This document shows, one piece after another, positions 1-6,625 of a stretch of 8,634 nucleotides of DNA (the first letter of the stretch is position 1; each line of letters begins with the position of its first letter). Source of the DNA: Agrobacterium fabrum (GTDB taxonomy: Bacteria; Pseudomonadota; Alphaproteobacteria; Rhizobiales; Rhizobiaceae); contig QFOL01000161.1 of the NCBI GenBank assembly GCA_003241215.1, forward strand, positions 1 to 8,634, in the 5' to 3' direction. The position numbers were made by a program, and so were the translations under genes. The notes beneath the pieces are model-generated. The model searched no databases. It was not told the DNA's origin and worked only from the letters and a program-made list of their open reading frames with translations.

Positions 1-1
1 C

Positions 2-388
2 GTCGTGCTCAATCGCGGCAATATCGAGCAGGTCGGCTCGCCGATGGAGCTTTACCGCTCCCCCGCCAACCTCTTCGTCGCCGGCTTCATCGGCTCGCCA
101 CGCATGAACCTGGTGACCGGCGACTACGCCCGCCAAAAGGGCGCCACCACCGCCGGCGTGCGGCCCGAGCATCTGCTGCTGTCGAAGGAAAGCGGGCTGT
201 GGCAGGGCAAGGTCACCGTCGCCGAACATCTCGGATCGGATACGTTCCTGCATCTCGAGGTCGACGGTATCGGGCCGATCACCGCCAGAACCGACGGCGA
301 GTTCGAATGCAAACACGGCGATACCGTCTTCATCACACCCGATGACACGAAGATACACAGGTTCGATGAGAAGGGTAAGGCGATCTAG
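2..388 (+). CDS. Sugar ABC transporter ATP-binding protein, MalK/UgpC type (3' end only)
   Basis: This is the last 128 codons of a MalK/UgpC/MsmK-type ATPase; the start and the nucleotide-binding core (Walker A, signature, Walker B) lie left of the window. Visible parts are the end of the ABC domain, with the family motif [20 protein letters not shown] followed by IGSPRMN, and a C-terminal TOBE-type regulatory domain with the VRPEHLLL strand. The gene ends in TAG at 386-388. Proteins of this family power carbohydrate (CUT1) importers at the cytoplasmic face of the inner membrane. It is on the opposite strand to the sugar operon that follows, so it probably closes a separate transporter operon whose other genes are outside the window. 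Its substrate cannot be told from this fragment. Family assignment is firm; specificity is unknown. Confidence 0.93.
   Translation, partial: VVLNRGNIEQVGSPMELYRSPANLFVAGFIGSPRMNLVTGDYARQKGATTAGVRPEHLLLSKESGLWQGKVTVAEHLGSDTFLHLEVDGIGPITARTDGEFECKHGDTVFITPDDTKIHRFDEKGKAI
61..108. repeat. Inverted-repeat copy within paralogous ATPase genes (left arm)
   Basis: This 48-bp stretch matches the reverse complement of 756-803 with 5 mismatches, including an exact 20-bp block at 74-93 matching 771-790. Both arms encode the conserved [14 protein letters not shown] segment of the two convergent ATPases, so shared ancestry and protein constraint explain it. It is not a mobile-element end. Confidence 0.85.
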
Positions 389-405
389 GCCGAAGCCTCA
401 CGCCT
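378..405. terminator. Possible bidirectional stem-loop between convergent genes
   Basis: The 9-bp gap between two convergent stop codons lies inside a two-part stem-loop. The outer stem pairs AGGCG (378-382) with CGCCT (401-405). The inner stem pairs AGGC (387-390) with GCCT (395-398). On the minus-strand transcript the inner stem is closed by a very stable C(UUCG)G tetraloop, right at the stop codon of the ATPase gene. No clean U-tract follows on either strand, so this may be a weak terminator or a 3'-end stabiliser. Confidence 0.35.
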
Positions 406-1474
406 CCCCGATCCTGACGCCATTCCTGTCGAAGACATGCAGCCTTTCCTGCGGGAAACCGACCCGCAGGGATCTACCCGGCTGCAACAATGCCCGGTCT
501 GATGAAAACAGCTTGAAAGGCAATCCATGCACGGTGAGGTGCAGGATGACGCCGAGGCCGGTCGGCTCGACCAGATCGACGGTTGCCTCCACACCGCCTT
601 CAGCCGGCGCAACAGTGACATGTTCCGGGCGGATGCCGAGCGTGACCGGCTCGCCACCGGCGAGGTCCACTTCCCGGCCAAGTGCAAGGCGCGCGCCGTC
701 ACCCAGCACGACGAAACTGCCGCCATTCTCCTGCACGAGCCGTCCTTCGAGGAAATTCATGCCGGGCGAACCGATGAAGCCGGCGACGAAAAGATTGGCG
801 GGGCGGTCGTAAAGATCGAGCGGCGCGCCGACCTGCTGCACATGGCCGGCATTCATGGCGACGATGCGTGAGGCAAGCGTCATCGCCTCGATCTGGTCAT
901 GGGTGACATAGACCGAGGTGGCGCCAAGATCGGCATGCATGCGCTTGATCTCGGCCCGCATCTGCTCGCGCAGCCGGGCATCGAGGTTGGACAGCGGCTC
1001 ATCGAACAGGAAGGCTTTTGGCTGGCGCACGATGGCACGGCCCATGGCGACGCGCTGACGCTGGCCGCCGGAGAGCGCCTTCGGGCGGCGGGCGAGATAG
1101 GGATCGAGGCCAAGCTTGGCGGAAGCACCGGCCACCGCCGCTGCGATGGTTTCTTTCGGGCTGCGGCGCAGGCGCAGGCTATAACTCATATTGTCGGCGA
1201 CGCTCATATGCGGATAGAGCGCATAGGACTGGAACACCATGGCGATATCACGATCCTTCGGCCGGCGATCATTGACGCGTTCGCCATCGATGGACAGGTC
1301 GCCGGACGTTATCTCTTCAAGGCCTGCGATCATGCGCAGCAGCGTCGATTTTCCGCAGCCGGATGGGCCGACAAGGACGATGAACTCGCCATCCCTGATA
1401 TCAAGATCGACGCCATGCAGCACGGCGAGGTCGCCATAGGTCTTGCCGACATTCTTCAGCTCGATGGAAGCCAT
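398..1474 (-). CDS. Sugar ABC transporter ATP-binding protein (MalK/UgpC/ThuK type)
   Basis: This is a full-length 358-residue ATPase that hydrolyses ATP at the cytoplasmic face to drive the CUT1 importer encoded just upstream. Visible motifs: Walker A GPSGCGKST at residues 36-44, Q-loop Gln82 in FQSYALYPH, signature LSGGQRQRV at 134-142, Walker B FLFDEP with Asp158 and Glu159, D-loop SNLDA, and H-loop His192. A TOBE/MOI-type domain follows from about residue 235, with LGIRPEHV at 279-286. Length is normal for MalK-type proteins. It is the last gene of the operon and starts 4 nt after the second permease stop. Its Shine-Dalgarno AAAGGAT overlaps that stop codon, which suggests translational coupling. 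Such ATPases can sometimes be shared between importers. Family is certain; the transported substrate is not known. Confidence 0.96.
   Translation of the reverse strand: MASIELKNVGKTYGDLAVLHGVDLDIRDGEFIVLVGPSGCGKSTLLRMIAGLEEITSGDLSIDGERVNDRRPKDRDIAMVFQSYALYPHMSVADNMSYSLRLRRSPKETIAAAVAGASAKLGLDPYLARRPKALSGGQRQRVAMGRAIVRQPKAFLFDEPLSNLDARLREQMRAEIKRMHADLGATSVYVTHDQIEAMTLASRIVAMNAGHVQQVGAPLDLYDRPANLFVAGFIGSPGMNFLEGRLVQENGGSFVVLGDGARLALGREVDLAGGEPVTLGIRPEHVTVAPAEGGVEATVDLVEPTGLGVILHLTVHGLPFKLFSSDRALLQPGRSLRVGFPQERLHVFDRNGVRIGEA
756..803. repeat. Inverted-repeat copy within paralogous ATPase genes (right arm)
   Basis: Partner of the repeat at 61-108, in opposite orientation, about 650 bp away. It codes for the same conserved segment in the minus-strand ATPase. 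The 20-bp exact core (771-790) could be a minor substrate for recombination or for mispriming in PCR, but needs no special explanation. Confidence 0.85.
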
Positions 1475-1478
1475 GGGA

Positions 1479-2309
1479 TTATCCTTTCACCGCACCGGCC
1501 GTCAAGCCCTGCACGAGATAACGTTGAATGAGCAGGAAGAAGAGGCAGGCCGGAATGAGCGCCAGAACGCCCGCCGCCATCATCTGCCCGAAATCGACGG
1601 AGAATTTCGAAACGAAGGTCAGAAGGCCAACCGGGAAAGTGGCGCTCTGGTTGCCGGAAATCAGCATCAGCGCAAACAGAAGCTCGCTCCACGCGGCGGT
1701 GAAGACGAAACCGAGCGTCGCGGCAATGCCCGGCAGCGTCAACGGCAGAATGATCTGGCGGAAGGCCGTAAACCGGCTCGCCCCGTCGATCATCGCCGCC
1801 TCTTCCAGATCCTTCGGAATGCCATCGAAGAATGACTGCATGAGGAAGGTGGCAAAAGGCACGTTGAAGGCGGTGTAGACGATGACGAGGCCCATCAGGC
1901 TGTTGGTGAGGCCGAGCGGCGACAGCATCTTGAAGATCGGCGCGACCAGCATGACCAGCGGAAACATCTGGGTGATCAGCATTAGCGCCACGATCCAGTA
2001 TTTGCCCTTGAAACGGAAGCGTGACAGCGCGTAACCCGAGAGCGAGGAGAGTATCGTTACGGCAATTGCCGTGGAGCCCGCGACGATGACGCTGTTCTTA
2101 AAAAACGTCGGGAAGGCACTGTTTTCTATGACGAAACGATAATGATCCCATGTCGCCCGCGATGGCCACATCCTGACACCTTCGCTATAGAGCAGATCAT
2201 TCGGCGTGACGGACACCTTGAGCAGCCAGAACAGTGGGAACAGCGCAAAGGCGATATAGGCAAGGATCGCCAGACGATGGGCAAGGGTGAGAAATATCCT
2301 TGAGGTCAT
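1479..2309 (-). CDS. Carbohydrate ABC transporter permease, MalG-type (CUT1)
   Basis: This 276-residue inner-membrane protein is one half of the transport channel and pairs with the permease encoded upstream. It has the MalG/ThuG layout: a hydrophobic N-terminal helix (about residues 12-31), several further membrane helices, and the cytoplasmic EAA loop at about 169-193 (EEAAMIDGAS, then LPLTLPG). That loop docks onto the ATPase. The C-terminus, with YLVQGLTAGAVKG, is typical of this subfamily. The start ATG lies 3 nt after the first permease stop; a Shine-Dalgarno AAGGA overlaps that stop, so the two permeases are probably made in equal amounts by coupled translation. No odd features. Family is certain; the sugar or glycoconjugate it carries cannot be read from the sequence. 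Confidence 0.95.
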   Translation of the reverse strand: MTSRIFLTLAHRLAILAYIAFALFPLFWLLKVSVTPNDLLYSEGVRMWPSRATWDHYRFVIENSAFPTFFKNSVIVAGSTAIAVTILSSLSGYALSRFRFKGKYWIVALMLITQMFPLVMLVAPIFKMLSPLGLTNSLMGLVIVYTAFNVPFATFLMQSFFDGIPKDLEEAAMIDGASRFTAFRQIILPLTLPGIAATLGFVFTAAWSELLFALMLISGNQSATFPVGLLTFVSKFSVDFGQMMAAGVLALIPACLFFLLIQRYLVQGLTAGAVKG

Positions 2310-2312
2310 CGG

Positions 2313-3257
2313 TCAGTCCTTCTCGATCAGGCGCTGGCGCAGCAGCACGATCAGCATGGAATAGGCAAGCAGCAGCACCAGCAGCACCAGCGCGATGGCC
2401 GAGGCATAACCGAAATCCAGCCGCCTGAAGGCCTGGGTGAAGATGTAGCTGGCGACGATCTGCGTGCGATCGGCCGGTCCACCATTGGTCATGACGATGA
2501 TGAGATCGGCGAAATTGGCGATCCAGACGGTGCGCAGCAGGATGGTGATGGCGATGGTGGGCGCCAGAAACGGCAGGGTGATGGAGGTGAAACGCTGCAG
2601 CGGGTTCGCTCCGTCAATTTCCGCTGCCTCATAAAGATCGCGCGGGATGGCCTGAAGGGCCGCCAGCAAAGTGATGGCGAAGAAGGGAATGCCCCACCAG
2701 ACATTGGCGATGATCGGCCCCCACATGGCAAGCTGCGGATCGGCGAGGATATTATTGGGCGCGGAGAGAAGTCCGAGCGAGACCATCCAGTGCGGCAGCG
2801 GCCCAATGACCGGATTGAACAGCCATGCCCAGTTGAGGCCGGCAAGAAAGGTCGGCACGGCCCATGGCAGGAATACCAGCGCCTGCGCCAGCCCCCTGCC
2901 CGCAAAGGGTTTATCGAGCAGCAGCGCCAGAATGAGGCCGAAGAAGAATTGCAGGAAAACCGAAGCGCCCGTCCACCACAGCGTATTTTTCAGCGCCCGG
3001 TAAAAGGCCGCATCCTGCGACAGCGCCTCCAGATGCTTGAGGCCAACGAAACCGCCGGAAAACGGATTGAGCAGCTGCACATCGCGAAAGGCATAGGAGA
3101 GGCCAAGCACCAGCGGCACGAGCATGACGGCAACGATGAGCACCAGCACGGGCGCGCTGTAAAGCCACGGTTCGGCCCAATCGGCAAACCGCCGCATCGC
3201 AGGCTTGCCGGCCGGTTTGCGCGCAGCCACCGGCCCGGCGCCATGGGCATAGGACAT
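2313..3257 (-). CDS. Carbohydrate ABC transporter permease, MalF-type (CUT1)
   Basis: This 314-residue inner-membrane permease is the MalF/ThuF-type partner of the following gene. Visible features are a basic cytoplasmic N-tail, a first membrane helix at about residues 32-54 (APVLVLIVAVMLVPLVLGL), a periplasmic loop, further helices, the EAA loop at about 209-233 (YEAAEIDGAN, then LPFLAP), and the family motif MTNGGP at 256-261. The open frame continues upstream to 3392. I chose 3257 because AGGGAG sits 7 nt before it and because the extra 45 residues are Arg/Ser-rich, unlike any permease N-terminus, and would cross the stem-loops in the gap. The first permease is separated from the binding-protein gene by 150 bp, the only sizeable gap in the operon. 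Met21 is a less likely alternative start. Confidence 0.94.
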   Translation of the reverse strand: MSYAHGAGPVAARKPAGKPAMRRFADWAEPWLYSAPVLVLIVAVMLVPLVLGLSYAFRDVQLLNPFSGGFVGLKHLEALSQDAAFYRALKNTLWWTGASVFLQFFFGLILALLLDKPFAGRGLAQALVFLPWAVPTFLAGLNWAWLFNPVIGPLPHWMVSLGLLSAPNNILADPQLAMWGPIIANVWWGIPFFAITLLAALQAIPRDLYEAAEIDGANPLQRFTSITLPFLAPTIAITILLRTVWIANFADLIIVMTNGGPADRTQIVASYIFTQAFRRLDFGYASAIALVLLVLLLAYSMLIVLLRQRLIEKD

Positions 3258-3264
3258 TGTATCG

Positions 3265-3270
3265 CTCCCT
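3265..3270 (-). promoter_or_regulatory. Ribosome binding site fixing the MalF-type permease start
   Basis: On the minus strand AGGGAG lies 7 nt before the ATG at 3257. It is a strong match to the Shine-Dalgarno sequence and supports this start over the longer upstream frame. Confidence 0.75.
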
Positions 3271-3334
3271 GATCGGACGATGGAACGGACGGGTTTTCCA
3301 GCCTCACGGCTTACCGATCCGAAAAATTGCGAGG

Positions 3335-3358
3335 AAAAGGCCTGTCGCAGCGAAGGCC
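3335..3358 (-). terminator. Probable leaky intra-operon terminator or attenuator
   Basis: The minus-strand transcript can fold GGCCUUCG against CGA-C-AGGCC: eight base pairs with one bulged C and a CUG loop. UUUU follows at 3338-3335, and a second U-run lies a little further on (around 3326-3321). This has the shape of a modest intrinsic terminator. It lies between the binding-protein gene and the first permease, where partial termination would leave the soluble binding protein more abundant than the membrane complex. Stem and U-run are seen directly; the function is inferred. Confidence 0.5.
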
Positions 3359-3367
3359 GGCAAGACC

Positions 3368-3395
3368 GCCGCACGGGCATTTGCGCCCGCACGGC
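3368..3395 (-). promoter_or_regulatory. Stem-loop after the binding-protein gene (probable mRNA stabiliser)
   Basis: Starting 12 nt after the binding-protein stop, the minus-strand RNA can form an 11-bp stem, GCCGUGCGGGC against GCCCGUGCGGC, with a 6-nt loop. Two tandem G-U wobbles sit in the middle. These would be C-A mismatches on the plus-strand RNA, so the structure is strand-specific. No U-tract follows immediately. Such hairpins often protect the 3' end of binding-protein mRNA in ABC operons, as the REP elements between malE and malF do. Confidence 0.6.
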
Positions 3396-3407
3396 CGGTC
3401 AATGTCG

Positions 3408-4667
3408 TTACTTCGAGGCCAGGAACTTCTGCTGCGCCTTGGTCATGTAATCAGCCCATTGCTTGGCAAGGTCTTCCGGCGTGATATCGCCGAGCAGCGC
3501 TTCCTGCGATGTCTTGATCACAAGCGAATCCTTGAAGAAGGCGAATTCCTCAAGATAGGTCGGCATCGTCGTCGGCACGGCGTTCTTGTCGGCCAGTTCG
3601 TCGAACCAGCCCTTGAACTGCTCGCTGGCATAGAAGGGGTCCTTCTCCGCCGACTTGTGCACCGGCAGCGCGCCAGTCTTCTTGTTCCACTCGATATTGC
3701 CTTCCGGTCCCTCGAGCGTCTCGATCAGCTTCCAGGAAAGGTCCTTGTTTTCGGATTTCGACATCATCGACCAGCCGGCGAAACCAATCGTCGGAAAGGT
3801 CTTGCCGTCGGGGCCCTTGGGCATGGTCATGACGCCGAAATCTTCCGGCTTCATGCGCTGTGCGATGGCGATCAGCGCATCCGGGTCCTGATCAAGGAAG
3901 GCGCAGGTGCCGGAATAAAAGCCGGCGACGATCTCGTTGAAGCCCCAGTTGACGCTGTCCTTTGGCGCGTAACCGTTCTTGTAGAGATCGATCACATAGG
4001 TCAGGCCCTTCACCCAGCCGGGGCTGTCGAAGGTGGAGGTGCCGTCCTTGGTGAAGAACTCGTTCGAGCCGGCCATGGAGGCGCCGAACATGACCCAGCC
4101 GTTGAGGCCACCCGGACCGCCGCGAAGGCAATAGCCGTATTTGCCGGGAAGTGCCGCGACCTTCTTGGAAGCATCGGCGAATTCGTCGAGCGTCTTCGGC
4201 GGCTCCTTCACGCCGGCTTCGGCCAGCAGTTTCTTGTTGTAGAACATGGCGCGCAGGTAGAAACCATAGGGCAGCATATAGGCCGTGTCCTTGACATCGC
4301 GGCCGAGTTCCAGCGTGCGCTCGCTCAGGCCCGCGGTGTGCTCCCATTTGGCAAGATAGGGCTCAAGGCTCTCCAGCATGCCGTTATTGGCATAAAGCGA
4401 CAGCCATGTGTCGGGCATTTCCATCACGTCAGGCACATCGCCGGCCGAGACCATGGTGGCGAATTTCTGGAAGGCTTCGCTCCACGGCAGAGAGATGATT
4501 TCCACCTTGGTGCCGGGATTGGCGGCCTCGAATTTCGAGACGATGCCTTTCAGCGTTTCCGTCCGCTCGGGACTTGTGATGACTTCCACCAGTTTCAAGG
4601 TCGTGTCCGCCAGTGCCGTTCCGGTCATCAGGGCGGTGAAGATTGCTGCTGTTACCAGTTTTTTCAT
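3408..4667 (-). CDS. Periplasmic sugar-type substrate-binding protein of a CUT1 ABC transporter
   Basis: This 419-residue extracellular solute-binding protein (family 1, MalE-like) captures the substrate in the periplasm and delivers it to the two permeases. It has a classic Sec signal peptide: Lys2-Lys3, a hydrophobic core, and likely cleavage after ALA at residue 20. Family features include the FEAANPGTKVEI strand near 46-57, LPYGFYLRAMFYNKKLL at 132-148 and GALPVHKSA at 332-340. The predicted mature protein has only two cysteines, Cys180 and Cys255, which could form a disulfide. A strong Shine-Dalgarno (AGGGGAGA) precedes the ATG. The gene starts 38 nt after the lyase stop and is followed by two stem-loops. 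I do not recognise the specific ortholog, so the ligand is unknown; aromatic residues such as Trp63, Trp88, Trp191, Trp241 and Trp299 fit carbohydrate stacking. Confidence 0.94.
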   Translation of the reverse strand: MKKLVTAAIFTALMTGTALADTTLKLVEVITSPERTETLKGIVSKFEAANPGTKVEIISLPWSEAFQKFATMVSAGDVPDVMEMPDTWLSLYANNGMLESLEPYLAKWEHTAGLSERTLELGRDVKDTAYMLPYGFYLRAMFYNKKLLAEAGVKEPPKTLDEFADASKKVAALPGKYGYCLRGGPGGLNGWVMFGASMAGSNEFFTKDGTSTFDSPGWVKGLTYVIDLYKNGYAPKDSVNWGFNEIVAGFYSGTCAFLDQDPDALIAIAQRMKPEDFGVMTMPKGPDGKTFPTIGFAGWSMMSKSENKDLSWKLIETLEGPEGNIEWNKKTGALPVHKSAEKDPFYASEQFKGWFDELADKNAVPTTMPTYLEEFAFFKDSLVIKTSQEALLGDITPEDLAKQWADYMTKAQQKFLASK

Positions 4668-4705
4668 GTCGTTCTCCCCTTTTTTGTCGTCAGTTTAAAA
4701 ACACG

Positions 4706-5878
4706 TCAGGCGGCGGTGGCCGCCTTGATCGCGGGTTCGAGATCGTTCCAGAGCGCTTCCGTGCCCTCCAGCCCGACATGCAGGCGCACAGAACGCGCGC
4801 TGATGCCGAAGGTGTGGGCGGAGTTTGGCTGCGCCTTCTGTTCGAGCACCACTTCGCCGGGGACGATCAGGCTTTCATGCCCGCCCCAGGAAACACCCAG
4901 TTTGAAAAGCTTGAGGCGGTCGGCAAAAGCGCGCACATCCACCCCTTCCCTAAAGATGAAGGAAAACAGGCCCGAGGTGCCGTGAAGGCCGGGCGGCAGG
5001 CGGTTCGCCAGCCCCGGATGGCAGACCTTCTCCACCACATCCAGCGCCTGCAGGCGGGTTGCGATCTCAAGCGCCGAGGCCTGATGCGCCTTCATGCGCA
5101 GCGGCAGGGTGCGAAGCCCGCGAATGAGCAGCCAGGCATCGAAAGGCGACATCTTGCCGCCGAGATAGGGATAGGTTTCCGCCCGGATGCGGTCGATCAT
5201 CGCCTTCGAACCGGCCACCACGCCGGAGACCACATCGCTATGACCGCCCAGATATTTCGAGGCGGAATGCACGACGAGATCGACGCCGAGCGAGATCGGC
5301 TGCTGGAAGACCGGGCTCGCCCAGGAATTGTCGATGACGGTGACCGCGCCATGTCGCTTGCCGATGGCGGCGAGCGCGCCGACATCATGGGCTTCCATCA
5401 CCCAGCTCGTCGGGCTTTCCATGTAAAACAGCTTCGCGCCCGGCATCGCCTTTTCAACCGCCGCCTCATCGCGGCCGTCGACATAGACAACCTCGATATT
5501 CATGCGCTGCATGAAGGTGCCGAACAGACGGAACGCATCGGGATAGACATGGCGCACCGCGACAATACGGTCGCCCGGTGACACGAAGGACAGCACAGTA
5601 GAGGAAATGGCCGACATGCCGCTTGCAAAACCGAGCGCATCTTCCGCCCCTTCGAGCTTCGCCAGCATCTCCTCAAACAGCCGCACGGTGGGGTTCAGCC
5701 CGCGCGTATAGACCGGCCGCACCTTTTCGCCGCGATAGGTGGAAACCATTTCGTCATAGCTGGAAAAGGTAAAAAGCGAGGTCTGCACGATGGGCGGCAC
5801 CACGGCCTCGAAGGCGTGGGCCTCGTCATGCGCAACGATAAATGAGGCGGGATCGAAGAAATCGTTGCCATGGTTCAT
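4706..5878 (-). CDS. MetC-like PLP-dependent C-S lyase (cystathionine beta-lyase family)
   Basis: This is a 390-residue cytoplasmic enzyme of the Cys/Met-metabolism PLP family. Key residues by comparison with E. coli MetC: Tyr57 and Arg59 in YTRG (phosphate contacts from the neighbouring subunit), SGM at 86-88, Tyr112 stacking on PLP, Asp183 in VIDNSW, the Schiff-base lysine Lys208 in HSASKYLGGHSD, Ser330-Trp331 in SWGGHESL, and the carboxylate-binding Arg365 in VRLHVGLE. The segments ESPTSWVMEAHDV and SWGG are MetC-like; gamma-synthases and gamma-lyases usually have SPTNP and SLGG. This favours beta-elimination, for example cystathionine to homocysteine, pyruvate and ammonia, or another cysteine conjugate. 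The N-terminal third looks more like gamma-synthases. Its ATG overlaps the regulator stop (ATGA), with AAGGA 9 nt before it, and an ABC importer follows. The true substrate is uncertain, and it is probably not the housekeeping MetC. Confidence 0.88.
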   Translation of the reverse strand: MNHGNDFFDPASFIVAHDEAHAFEAVVPPIVQTSLFTFSSYDEMVSTYRGEKVRPVYTRGLNPTVRLFEEMLAKLEGAEDALGFASGMSAISSTVLSFVSPGDRIVAVRHVYPDAFRLFGTFMQRMNIEVVYVDGRDEAAVEKAMPGAKLFYMESPTSWVMEAHDVGALAAIGKRHGAVTVIDNSWASPVFQQPISLGVDLVVHSASKYLGGHSDVVSGVVAGSKAMIDRIRAETYPYLGGKMSPFDAWLLIRGLRTLPLRMKAHQASALEIATRLQALDVVEKVCHPGLANRLPPGLHGTSGLFSFIFREGVDVRAFADRLKLFKLGVSWGGHESLIVPGEVVLEQKAQPNSAHTFGISARSVRLHVGLEGTEALWNDLEPAIKAATAA

Positions 5879-6567
5879 TTCGACATGTCCTTGATATCCT
5901 CCTCGACGACAGCGAGGATTTTCAGTGTTTCTTCACGGGCGGTCTCGGCATCACCGGCGGCGATGGCGTTGAACAGCGTGCGGTGAAAGGGGAAGGAGCG
6001 GCCGGCGAAATCCGGGCGGTCGAAGGGCTTCGACCAGAAACGTTCGAAACCTTCGCGCATCTGCTCCAGAAGCTGCTTGAACAGCGTATTGTGGGTGGCG
6101 TCATAAATCGACAGATGGAAGGCAAGGTCGGCCTTGCCGGAGGTTCCCTCCGCCAGATGCACCCGCTCCATCTCATCGAGCCGCGCTTCCATCGTGGCGA
6201 TATCGTCTGCCGTGCGGCGGCGCGCGGCGGCCATGGAGGCTTCCACCTCGATGCCGCGCCGTACTTCCAGCGTCATCAGCAGCGCATCGCGCAGGCTTTC
6301 AGCATCGATGGAAATCGGCATATGCACGGTGGCGGCGGAAATCGGCTTCAGCAGATAATTGCCGCTGCCCTTGCGGCTGTCGATAACGCCGAGCGCCTGA
6401 AACTTGCGAATGACTTCACGGATGGTGGAGCGGCCGACGCCGAGCGCTGCCATCAATTCCCGCTCGGCCGGCAGCCGGTCTCCCGCCTTCAGCCCTGCCC
6501 GCTCCACATAGTCGGAAAGTGCTGCCTCGACCTGGCGCACGCGGTCGCTCGGCGGAATCGGTTGCAT
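5875..6567 (-). CDS. GntR-family transcriptional regulator, FadR/FCD subfamily
   Basis: From the chosen start this is a 230-residue regulator. It has an N-terminal winged helix-turn-helix (about residues 8-75: LKAGDRLPAERELMAALGVG, then RSTIREVIRKFQALGVI and the wing KGSGNYLL) and a C-terminal all-helical FCD ligand-binding domain (about 93-225). Of the usual FCD metal ligands, Asp147, His151 and His195 are present, but the final His, 22 residues after His195, is Ile217. The frame runs on to an ATG at 6618. I prefer 6567 because 6618 has no Shine-Dalgarno, lies close to the predicted transcription start and sits inside the candidate operator, while GGGAAC precedes 6567. The gene is first in the operon and overlaps the lyase gene by 4 nt, so it likely controls the operon and itself. 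The region from 6651 to 6801 upstream shows no gene. Confidence 0.9.
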   Translation of the reverse strand: MQPIPPSDRVRQVEAALSDYVERAGLKAGDRLPAERELMAALGVGRSTIREVIRKFQALGVIDSRKGSGNYLLKPISAATVHMPISIDAESLRDALLMTLEVRRGIEVEASMAAARRRTADDIATMEARLDEMERVHLAEGTSGKADLAFHLSIYDATHNTLFKQLLEQMREGFERFWSKPFDRPDFAGRSFPFHRTLFNAIAAGDAETAREETLKILAVVEEDIKDMSK

Positions 6568-6607
6568 GAGTTCCCGGCTGGACCTGTCCAAGACGCATCC
6601 TATAAAT

Positions 6608-6625
6608 TGGTCTGACATCTTACCA
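6608..6625. promoter_or_regulatory. Candidate operator for the FCD-type GntR regulator
   Basis: An imperfect 18-bp palindrome with half-sites TGGTCTGAC and TGGTAAGAT (TGGT-N10-ACCA overall) lies just upstream of the regulator gene. Its first 11 bp, TGGTCTGACAT, match 9 of 11 positions of the known FadR-type consensus TGGTCNGACCA. It overlaps the predicted -10 and start of transcription, a normal place for a repressor to bind. Autoregulation is inferred. Confidence 0.5.

Noticed and set aside
61..803. Inverted 48-bp repeats as ends of a mobile element
   Set aside because: Both arms are conserved coding sequence of paralogous ATPases, and there is no transposase or target duplication.
899..1531. 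Plus-strand open frame of 210 codons
   Set aside because: Antisense to the ATPase gene, which carries every ABC motif in the expected order.
3258..3392. N-terminal extension of the MalF-type permease by 45 residues
   Set aside because: The extension is Arg/Ser-rich, would cover one of the stem-loops, and the ATG at 3257 has a good Shine-Dalgarno at the right distance.
3327..4985. Plus-strand open frame of 552 codons
   Set aside because: It lies antisense to the binding-protein gene and part of the lyase gene, both with strong family motifs. Its product is Arg/His/Gly-rich with no recognisable domain, as expected for a shadow frame in GC-rich coding DNA.
4643..5581. Plus-strand open frame of 312 codons
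   Set aside because: Antisense to the MetC-like lyase, whose catalytic residues are all intact; the composition is typical of a shadow frame.
5842..6615. Plus-strand open frame of 257 codons
   Set aside because: Antisense to the GntR-type regulator; no domain or ribosome binding site supports it.
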